A stretch of 17,273 nt of DNA from assembly GCA_038246575.1 (NCBI GenBank), contig JBBRVU010000080.1, positions 1 through 17,273 on the forward strand, in the 5' to 3' direction. This document shows positions 7,402 to 13,771 of the stretch, piece after piece (position 1 is the first letter of the stretch; every line of letters begins with the position of its first letter). The stretch is from JACCUZ01 sp038246575. Its GTDB lineage: Bacteria > Actinomycetota > Actinomycetes > JACCUZ01. The notes beneath the pieces are model-generated. The model worked only from the letters and a program-made list of their open reading frames with translations. It ran no database searches and had not been told where the DNA came from. The translations under genes and the position numbers were made by a program.

Positions 7402-8214
7402 TCAGCCCAGCGGGTCGTCCTTCCCGTACGTCCGCAGCCGCAGCGTCCGGGCGTCGGCCGAGGTGATGGCACCGGCTGCGGCGACCAGGGCGTCGAGGTC
7501 GTCCTTGGCGGCGTGGACGAACCGGCCGTGCAGGGCATCCAGCTCCCCCGCGGCGAACCGGCGGACCGCCGTGACCATCAGCGCCAGGTCGTTCCAGGGC
7601 TGCTCCTCGGGCGGACCCCACATCGTCTCGGTCATGTCGGTTCGGACCAGGCCGGGGCTGACCTCGATCACCGTGACCCCGGTGCCGACGAGGGCGGCCG
7701 CGATGGTGTCGGTGAGCCGGGCGACCGCGGCCTTGGACACGGAGTAGGCCGACCAGTCCGGGACCGGGCGCTGACCCATCCCGCTGCCGACGTGCAGCAC
7801 CCGGCCCTGCCCGCGGGCGATCATGCCGGGCAGGACGGTGTGGTCGAGGAGCTGGACGCCACGCAGGTTGGTGGTCACGACCTGCCACCAGGTGTCCGGG
7901 TCGACGTCCCAGGGTGCAGCGGGCTCGGGGTCTCGAAGACCGGCGTTGGCGACGAGCAGGTCGATCGGGCCGAGATCGCGCTCGACGGTGGCGGCCGCGG
8001 CCGTGACTGCCGCCCGGTCGGTGACATCGGCCGGGACGACCGCCGTCGCGGGCGCGCCGGCGTCGGCGCAGGCGCGCGCCGTGTCCTCGAGCGAGTCGCG
8101 GGAGCGGCTGAGCAGGCCGACCCTGGCACCGTCGCGGGCGAGCCCGATCGCGATCTCGCGCCCGAGTCCGCGTCCAGCGCCGGTGACCAGGGCGACCGTG
8201 TCCTGCAGCGTCAT
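7402..8214 (-). CDS. Short-chain dehydrogenase/reductase (SDR) family oxidoreductase
   Basis: The 270-aa product is a classical SDR. It has the NAD(P)-binding TGAGRGLG at residues 11-18, NAG at 90-92, the catalytic Ser144 and the YSVSK motif (Tyr157, Lys161). The PG motif follows at about 187-188 (SPGLVRTDM). The start is ATG at 8214, with a GAGGG just upstream. The frame is open further upstream, but that extension has no SDR character. The substrate cannot be predicted. It lies between pheT and argC on the same strand, 43 nt before argC. No known step of phenylalanyl-tRNA or arginine synthesis needs it, so it is probably a positional neighbour. Confidence 0.9.
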   Translation of the reverse strand: MTLQDTVALVTGAGRGLGREIAIGLARDGARVGLLSRSRDSLEDTARACADAGAPATAVVPADVTDRAAVTAAAATVERDLGPIDLLVANAGLRDPEPAAPWDVDPDTWWQVVTTNLRGVQLLDHTVLPGMIARGQGRVLHVGSGMGQRPVPDWSAYSVSKAAVARLTDTIAAALVGTGVTVIEVSPGLVRTDMTETMWGPPEEQPWNDLALMVTAVRRFAAGELDALHGRFVHAAKDDLDALVAAAGAITSADARTLRLRTYGKDDPLG

Positions 8215-8262
8215 GCCCTCAGACTGCCGCCGCGCCGACCGCGTGACACATGCGGGGTGGGG

Positions 8263-8280
8263 ACGCCGGCCACCCGGCGT
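8263..8280 (-). terminator. Hairpin between pheT and the SDR gene
   Basis: A perfect 7-bp inverted repeat (ACGCCGG, 4-nt loop, CCGGCGT) lies in the 124-nt gap after pheT. No T-run follows on the minus strand. It could act as a U-less actinobacterial-type terminator or an RNA-processing stem; the function is inferred. Confidence 0.4.
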
Positions 8281-8319
8281 ACAAGATCCCCATTGCTGCA
8301 TGATCGACTGCGAATTCTT

Positions 8320-8338
8320 GGGGGGGTGGGGGGGTGGG
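8320..8338 (+). other. G-run, potential G-quadruplex, abutting the pheT stop
   Basis: The plus strand carries G7-T-G7-T-G3 immediately beside the pheT stop codon (8339-8341), with more GGG runs a few bases on. The sequence can form a G-quadruplex on the plus strand. The pheT transcript carries the complementary C-tracts directly after its stop. Effects on termination or replication are speculative. Confidence 0.6.
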
Positions 8339-10807
8339 TCAGGTGCGTTGGGTGGCGGCGGTGCGGCGGGTGGCCTCGGCGACGGCGGACTCGCGGGCGG
8401 CGCTGACCTCGTCGGCGGTGAGCGTCCGGTCGGTGGCGCGGAAGCGCAGCGCATAGGCCAGAGACACCTTGCCCTCGCCGATCTGCGCGCCGGTGTAGAG
8501 GTCGAAGAGCCGCAGTGACTCCAGCAGCTCCCCCGCACCGTCGCGCAACGCGGCCTCGACGTCGGCGGCGGGCACCGAGGCGTCCACGACGAGCGCCACG
8601 TCCTGGGTCGCGACCGGGTAGGTCGAGATCCGGGGCGCGGGCACCGGCTCGAGGTCCTCGCCGAGGCGCTCGAGGTCGAGCTCCATCGCGGCCGTACGCG
8701 CGGGCAGCCCGAGTGCGGCCACCACTCGCGGGTGCAGCTCGCCGGCATGCCCGACGACCCGCCCGCCCACCGACAGCGCGGCGCAGCGACCGGGGTGCCA
8801 CGGCGCGTGCTGGTCGGCGGTCACCGTCAGCTCGACGCGGGCGGCCCGGGCCACGACCCGCGCGGCCTCGACGGCGTCGGCCCACACCGCAGCCCGGCCC
8901 TCGCCCCACCAGCCGGGCGCCTCGACGTCACCGGCGAGCACCGCGGCGACCCGGGTCGGCTGCGCCGGCAGCGCCGCGTCCAGGGCAGCGACGTCCTCGG
9001 CACTGGGCCGGCCGCTCACCAAGGGTCGGGGGGCGACCGGCAACGGGTCGGCGCCGGGCCGTACGACCGCGCCGACCTCGAACAGCGCGACGTCCACGTT
9101 TCCGCGGCCCACGTTGCGCCGCAGCGCAGCGAGCAGACCGGGCAGCAAAGTGGTGCGCAGCAACGGCTCCTCGTCGGAGAGCGGGTTCGCGAGCGCCATG
9201 GCCTGCCGCCGCTCGTCGTCGGCAGGCAGGCCGAGGTCGTCGAGCACGGCGGGGCCCATGAACGGGTACGACGGCGTCTCGACGTAGCCGGTGTGCGCCA
9301 GCGCGAGCCCGACCCGGCGACGCAGCCGCTGTCGGTCGCTGAGGCCGGGCCCGGGCGGCGCGTGCGGCAGCACACCGGCGACCGTGTCGTAGCCGACCAG
9401 CCGGATGACCTCCTCGTCGAGGTCGGCCGGGTCGGTGAGGTCGGGGCGCCACGTCGGGGGCGTCACCGTCCACCGGCCGCCGCTGCGGTCCACCTCGGCG
9501 CCGATGTCGACGAGCCGCCGGGCGACCTCGTCGGGCTCGATGGGCAGCCCGGCGGTGCGCCCGGGCCGGGACGGGTCCAGCTCGATCTGCCGGGGCGCGC
9601 GACCCGGGTCGACCTCGGTCGAGCCGACGTAGGTCGCACCGCCGAGCTCGGTGAGCAGTGCCACCCCCCGAGCCGACGCCACCGGCGGCAGCTCGGGGTC
9701 GACGCCTCGCTCGAAGCGCCTGGACGCCTCGCTGGACAGCTTGTGCCGCCGCGAGGTGCGGGCGATCGGGACGGCGCCGAAGTGCGCGGCCTCCAGCACG
9801 ATGTCGGTCGAGCCGGCGTCGATCTCGGTCGTGAGCCCGCCCATGACTCCGGCGAGGCCGACGGCGCCGGAGCCGTCGCTGATGACGGTGTCCTCCGCGT
9901 CCAGGTCGCGCTCGACGTGGTCGAGGGTCTCCAGCCGCTCCCCCGCCGCAGCCCGGCGCACGACGATCGGCCCGGTCAGCCGCGAGCGGTCGAAGGCGTG
10001 CAGCGGCTGACCCAGCTCGAGCATCACGTAGTTGGTGATGTCGACCGCGAGCGACACCGGCCGCATCCCGCACAGCATGAGCCGGCGCGCCATCCAGTCC
10101 GGCGTCGCCGCCGCCGGGTCGAGACCCGCAACGGTGCGCAGCACCAGCCGGTCGGCGGCCTCGACGTCGGCGATCTCTCCCGGGTGCCCGTCACCGTCGA
10201 TGGGCAAGGCGTCGACGGCTGCGGGGTCGTGGAACGCGACGCCGTAGGCCGTGGCCGCCTCGCGTGCGATCCCCCGGATCGACAGGCAGTACGCCCGGTC
10301 CGGCGTCACAGCGATGTCGAGCACCTCGTCACGCAGGCCGAGCAGCTCGACCGGGTCGGCACCCGGCTTCTCGTCGGTCGTGAGCACGAGGATGCCGTCG
10401 TGGTCGTCGCCGACCCCGAGCTCGCGGGTGGAGCAGATCATGCCGTCGCTGACATGGCCGTACGTCTTGCGCGCGGTGATCTCGAACCCGCCGGGCAGCA
10501 CCGTGCCGGGCAGGGCGACCACGACGAGGTCGCCGACGGCGAAGTTCAGCGCGCCACAGACGATGCCGCGCGGCTCGTCCTCGCCGACGTCCACCTGGCA
10601 CCAGCGGATCGTCTTGCCGTTCTTGTGCACCTCGTCGGCGAGCTCGAGCACCCGGCCGACGACCATCGGGCCGGTCACGTCGTGGCCGGGCCGGTCGACC
10701 GTCTCGACCTCGAGCCCGGCCGCGATGAGCCGTTCGGCCAGCGCGCGGCCGTCGACGTCGGCGGGCAGGTCGGCAAGCTCGCGCAGCCAGGACAGCGGCG
10801 CCCGCAT
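8339..10807 (-). CDS. pheT: Phenylalanyl-tRNA synthetase beta subunit
   Basis: Beta subunit of the (alpha-beta)2 class II synthetase that charges tRNA-Phe. The 822-aa length is normal. In order I see an EMAP-like tRNA-binding domain (about residues 45-150), the B3/B4 editing domain (about 205-385), B5 (about 400-480), the catalytic-like core (about 490-720) and a C-terminal ferredoxin-fold anticodon-binding domain beginning near ISTYPVATQDVALV (about 725-822). The start is ATG at 10807, overlapping the pheS stop by one base (TGATG), so the subunits are translationally coupled. It ends at a G/C-tract rather than a classical terminator. Confidence 0.98.
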   Translation of the reverse strand: MRAPLSWLRELADLPADVDGRALAERLIAAGLEVETVDRPGHDVTGPMVVGRVLELADEVHKNGKTIRWCQVDVGEDEPRGIVCGALNFAVGDLVVVALPGTVLPGGFEITARKTYGHVSDGMICSTRELGVGDDHDGILVLTTDEKPGADPVELLGLRDEVLDIAVTPDRAYCLSIRGIAREAATAYGVAFHDPAAVDALPIDGDGHPGEIADVEAADRLVLRTVAGLDPAAATPDWMARRLMLCGMRPVSLAVDITNYVMLELGQPLHAFDRSRLTGPIVVRRAAAGERLETLDHVERDLDAEDTVISDGSGAVGLAGVMGGLTTEIDAGSTDIVLEAAHFGAVPIARTSRRHKLSSEASRRFERGVDPELPPVASARGVALLTELGGATYVGSTEVDPGRAPRQIELDPSRPGRTAGLPIEPDEVARRLVDIGAEVDRSGGRWTVTPPTWRPDLTDPADLDEEVIRLVGYDTVAGVLPHAPPGPGLSDRQRLRRRVGLALAHTGYVETPSYPFMGPAVLDDLGLPADDERRQAMALANPLSDEEPLLRTTLLPGLLAALRRNVGRGNVDVALFEVGAVVRPGADPLPVAPRPLVSGRPSAEDVAALDAALPAQPTRVAAVLAGDVEAPGWWGEGRAAVWADAVEAARVVARAARVELTVTADQHAPWHPGRCAALSVGGRVVGHAGELHPRVVAALGLPARTAAMELDLERLGEDLEPVPAPRISTYPVATQDVALVVDASVPAADVEAALRDGAGELLESLRLFDLYTGAQIGEGKVSLAYALRFRATDRTLTADEVSAARESAVAEATRRTAATQRT

Positions 10808-11916
10808 CAGATCTCCATCCCGAAGGGAACGGCGAAGCGCACGTCGCCCTCCACCATGTCGCGCATGTCCTCGGCGCCGTGCCGGGACATCAGGGTGCGC
10901 TCGAGCCCCATCCCGAAGGCGAACCCGCTGTAGCGGTCAGGGTCGATGCCGCAGGCGACCAGCACCCGCGGGTTGACCATGCCGCAGCCCCCCCACTCGA
11001 TCCAGCCCTCCGACGAGCAGGTGCGGCAGGGCCGGTCGGGGTTGCCGACCGAGTCGCCGTGGCAGATCCAGCAGCGCAGGTCCATCTCCGCGCTCGGCTC
11101 GGTGAACGGAAAGTACGACGGCCGCAGCCGGGTCACCATGTCCGCGCCGAACATCGAGCGGGCGAAGTGCTCGAGGGTGCCGCGCAGGTGGGCCATCGTG
11201 ATGCCCTCGTCCACGACGAGTCCCTCGACCTGCATGAAGACCGGCGTGTGCGTCGCGTCGAGCTCGTCGGTGCGATAGACCCGGCCCGGCGACACCGCGT
11301 AGATCGGCGGGTCGCGGTGCAGCATGGTGCGGATCTGCACCGGTGAGGTCTGCGTGCGGAGCACGACCCCCGACTCCGGGGACGTCACCCAGAACGTGTC
11401 CTGCGTGGTCCGCGCCGGGTGGTCGGGGTCCATGTTGAGGGCGTCGAAGTTGAACCACTCGGCCTCGACCTCCGGGCCCTCCGACCACTCGAAGCCCATC
11501 GCCAGGAACAGCTCGGCAACCCGCTCGGTCAGCGTGGTCAGCGGGTGCCGCGCACCCGGGCGGCGCCGGTCCCACGGCAGCGTCACGTCCACGGCCTCCT
11601 CGACCAGGACCCGGTCGTCGCGCTCCTGCTCGAGCTCCTGCTGCCGGGCCGCGAGCGCCTCGGTGACGGCACGACGGGCCGCACCGACCCGCTTGCCGGC
11701 GTCGGCCTTCGCGGCGGGCGGGAGCGCACCGATCTCCCGGTTGGCCAACGCCAGCGCGGAGCGGTCGCCGGCGTGATCGAGACGTACCGCCTTCAGGGCA
11801 GGCAGGTCGGTGGCCGCGGCGATGGCGGCGAGGGCTGCGTCGCGGGCCGCGTCGACCTCGTCGGCGTTCAAGGGAGTCACCTGCACGGGGTCGTAGGACT
11901 TGTTGGGCGCGGACAT
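10807..11916 (-). CDS. pheS: Phenylalanyl-tRNA synthetase alpha subunit
   Basis: Catalytic subunit of phenylalanyl-tRNA synthetase. The 369-aa product has an N-terminal coiled-coil region (about residues 15-100) and the class II catalytic domain. Motif 1 starts at HPLTTLTERV (about 124-133), motif 2 is in GRVYRTDELDATHTPVF (211-227) and motif 3 is GFAFGMGLERTLM (331-343). A Cys-containing insert with CWIC (282-285) and CRTC (297-300), followed by GWIEWGGCGMVNP, is usual in actinobacterial PheS. The start is ATG at 11916, with GGGAG 10 nt upstream. No leader peptide or T-box is visible in the 146-nt upstream gap. Confidence 0.98.
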   Translation of the reverse strand: MSAPNKSYDPVQVTPLNADEVDAARDAALAAIAAATDLPALKAVRLDHAGDRSALALANREIGALPPAAKADAGKRVGAARRAVTEALAARQQELEQERDDRVLVEEAVDVTLPWDRRRPGARHPLTTLTERVAELFLAMGFEWSEGPEVEAEWFNFDALNMDPDHPARTTQDTFWVTSPESGVVLRTQTSPVQIRTMLHRDPPIYAVSPGRVYRTDELDATHTPVFMQVEGLVVDEGITMAHLRGTLEHFARSMFGADMVTRLRPSYFPFTEPSAEMDLRCWICHGDSVGNPDRPCRTCSSEGWIEWGGCGMVNPRVLVACGIDPDRYSGFAFGMGLERTLMSRHGAEDMRDMVEGDVRFAVPFGMEI

Positions 11917-11952
11917 GGGCAGCGAGCTCCCGGGGCCGTAGGAACGTCGGGC

Positions 11953-11958
11953 AGTCTA
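11953..11958 (-). promoter_or_regulatory. Candidate -10 element for pheST
   Basis: On the minus strand TAGACT fits the actinobacterial TANNNT -10 pattern. It lies about 37 nt before the pheS ATG, leaving a leader of about 30 nt that contains the ribosome binding site. No good -35 hexamer was found at 16-18 nt, so this is a weak call. Confidence 0.22.
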
Positions 11959-12015
11959 CGAACCGGCCCGAGGCGGGCGCAGCCGAGTATCACCGCGAGC
12001 CCGCACCCGCTCTGT

Positions 12016-12052
12016 CTGTCGTGCCCGGGAGCCCCCGGCGAACCGACGACAG
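12016..12052 (+). promoter_or_regulatory. Inverted repeat in the leader of the DUF5999-type gene
   Basis: CTGTCGT (12016-12022) and ACGACAG (12046-12052) are perfect 7-nt complements separated by 23 nt. The second arm ends where the GGGAG ribosome binding site (12052-12056) begins, 6 nt before the ATG at 12063. It could be an operator or an RNA structure affecting translation; neither is shown. Confidence 0.35.
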
Positions 12053-12062
12053 GGAGACCGCC

Positions 12063-12308
12063 ATGTGCCCGCACGAGCCACCGTGTGCCAGCGCGCTGGC
12101 GCCGGACCGCGGCGCCGCGCGGATCATTGCCGCCCACCCCGAACAGGGCTGGAACCTGCTCTGCAACGCCGTCATCGCCTTCGACGACGGCGGCCTGCTG
12201 CTGCCCGGCGGCGAGTGCGTCCCGCCGCCGGGCCTGCTCCCGACCCCCGATGTTGTGCGCCCGGTAGGTGTCGCCGGCCCGGTCGGGCTCGCGCCCATCG
12301 CCGCCTGA
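12063..12308 (+). CDS. DUF5999-type small actinobacterial protein
   Basis: The 81-aa product begins MCPHEPPCASA and contains AAHPEQGWNLLCNAVIAFDDGG and LLPGG, split here as PEQGWNLLCN and LLPGG. From memory these match the small actinobacterial family annotated as DUF5999, of unknown function. Cys2, His4, Cys8 and a later Cys in LLCN are the conserved Cys/His positions and might bind metal; that is inference. Family members known to me are nearer 60-70 aa. Here a Pro/Val-rich tail follows LLPGG. The start has a good ribosome binding site (GGGAG, spacer 6). It is divergent from pheS and convergent with the S8 protease gene, 13 nt away. Confidence 0.8.
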   Translation: MCPHEPPCASALAPDRGAARIIAAHPEQGWNLLCNAVIAFDDGGLLLPGGECVPPPGLLPTPDVVRPVGVAGPVGLAPIAA

Positions 12309-12326
12309 GGACGACGCGCCCTCAGG
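12304..12326. terminator. Shared hairpin between convergent DUF5999-type and S8 protease genes
   Basis: CCTGAGG (12304-12310), a 9-nt loop and CCTCAGG (12320-12326) form a perfect 7-bp stem. It contains the stop codons of both convergent genes. Being symmetric, it could end transcription from both sides. There is no T-run on either side. Confidence 0.5.
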
Positions 12327-13680
12327 TGCCGCGCATGATGGCGATGGCCTGGCCGTAGCCCGGCACGGGTCGCCCGGCCGCCAGGAGCTCCGCCAGTGCC
12401 GCACGCAGGGACGGTCGACCCGCTTCGCGGAGTCGCGCGATGGCACCCGCCACCTGCGGCGCCGCGAACGACGTCCCCGACCAGAAGGCCCAGGGATCGG
12501 TCCCGTAGGTGTCGGGCTGGATGTCGAGCTCCGGGGACTCGGTGCCCTCGACGTACGTCGACACCACGCCTTCACCGACGGTCGAGCAGTCCACCCAGAA
12601 GCCCCGGCTGCTCCACGTGGCGGGCCGCAGGCCACTGGTCAGGCCCGCAACCGAGACGACTCGTCGGAATGCGGCCGGCCAGCAGGGCCGGCTGTCGCCG
12701 TAGTTGCCGGCGGCGGCGACCAGCATCACTTCTCGCTGCTTCTCCCGCTCGAGCTCGCTGACGAGCTCGATCGCCACCGCGATGGCGACGGGGGGCAGGT
12801 CATCGAGGGTCTGGCTGCCCAACGACAGGTTGACCACGTCGGCGCCCGCCTCCACGGCTCGGACCAGCGCCACCGCGACGTCGACCTCGCTGCCGATCCC
12901 GTCGCTGTCCAGGGCGCGATCGACCACCAGGCGGGCGCCGGGTGCCACCTGGGCGACGACACCGGCTGCGAAGGTTCCGTGGCCGGCGCCGTAGTCGAGG
13001 AACCCGTCGCCACCTTGCGGGATGGCGTCGAGCGGGTCCTCGTTGTGTGCAGTCCTTCGGACCTGGTCCAGCCAGCCGTCGGTGCGGGGCTTGTGGGCGA
13101 TGCCGGTGTCGATGACGGCGACCGTGACGCCGTCGCCAGGGTCGCCCGTGACGGTGGTGACGCCCCGGACGTCGCTGCGCACCGTCGTGGGCTCGGCCCC
13201 GCCCAGACCCTTTCCGATCGGCGCCAACGGTGCGATGTGGTTGACCGAGGCGGCGAATCCGCGATTGCGCAGCGTCTGGGCAAGTCGGCTCAGCCGCTTC
13301 GGCCCGATCTCGGCGTTGACGCACCGCACCACCCGGCCGCGCAACCCGTCCACCGGCGTGGGCACCAGGCCGAACCGGTCGAGCAGCCGGGCCGCCTCGG
13401 GCTCGCTGGCATCAACCGTACGCAGCAGCAGCTCTCCCCAGGCCACTACGACATCGGTGCCTCCAGGCTCGATGACCCGACCGATGCGCGGGAGTCCGGA
13501 GCCGGTGGTCCGCCGCGTCTCCAGCAGGTCGAACAGGTGCCGTCGCAGCGCCAGGTTACGGCCCTTGTCCAGCGCCGCGACCTGCCCGCACAGCCGGGCT
13601 CGGTCGTCGGCGCTGCGAGCCTCCTCGCGTGGGTCGTGCAGCTCCTGGCCGAACGGCAGGTCCTTCGAGGATGTGGCCAT
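12322..13680 (-). CDS. Intracellular S8 (subtilisin-family) serine peptidase
   Basis: The 452-aa product is a subtilase with the full catalytic set: Asp191 in VAVIDTG, His234 in GHGTFAAGV, oxyanion Asn326 in AAAGNYGD and nucleophile Ser404 in SGTSFAAPQVAG. No signal peptide or membrane segment is seen, so it probably acts in the cytoplasm. The first ~185 residues precede the catalytic domain: a charged helical part (about 1-60), then a mixed alpha/beta part (about 65-160) that could be a propeptide-like inhibitor or an adaptor. The start is ATG at 13680 with a modest GGGGA upstream. It is divergent from the TPR-CHAT gene over a 91-nt shared promoter region. I infer it works with that protein, perhaps on the 62-aa peptides encoded downstream. 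Confidence 0.93.
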   Translation of the reverse strand: MATSSKDLPFGQELHDPREEARSADDRARLCGQVAALDKGRNLALRRHLFDLLETRRTTGSGLPRIGRVIEPGGTDVVVAWGELLLRTVDASEPEAARLLDRFGLVPTPVDGLRGRVVRCVNAEIGPKRLSRLAQTLRNRGFAASVNHIAPLAPIGKGLGGAEPTTVRSDVRGVTTVTGDPGDGVTVAVIDTGIAHKPRTDGWLDQVRRTAHNEDPLDAIPQGGDGFLDYGAGHGTFAAGVVAQVAPGARLVVDRALDSDGIGSEVDVAVALVRAVEAGADVVNLSLGSQTLDDLPPVAIAVAIELVSELEREKQREVMLVAAAGNYGDSRPCWPAAFRRVVSVAGLTSGLRPATWSSRGFWVDCSTVGEGVVSTYVEGTESPELDIQPDTYGTDPWAFWSGTSFAAPQVAGAIARLREAGRPSLRAALAELLAAGRPVPGYGQAIAIMRGT

Positions 13681-13771
13681 GGCGACGGGTTCCCCATTCG
13701 GTTGCGTGCGCGTACGTTCGTATCTACACGCGCTGTAGGGACCTGTCTACGGCGAGTGGCGGAGCGGAGGA
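13681..13771. promoter_or_regulatory. Shared divergent promoter region with dense dyad symmetry
   Basis: This 91-nt region separates the divergent protease genes. For the minus strand, TAGACA (plus 13744-13749) and TAGATA (plus 13721-13726) are 17 nt apart and would start RNA near 13714. For the plus strand, TTGCGT (13702-13707) and TACACG (13725-13730) are also 17 nt apart but weaker. Overlapping these are inverted repeats: TACG-TT-CGTA (13713-13722), GCGCGT/ACGCGC (13708-13713 and 13728-13733) and CTACA-N5-TGTAG (13724-13738). This looks like an operator controlling both genes. The promoters are pattern matches only. Confidence 0.4.

Noticed and set aside
13681..13771. CRISPR or phage att site in the divergent region
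   Set aside because: The short dyads are not regularly spaced direct repeats, and no integrase or cas gene is present anywhere in the window.
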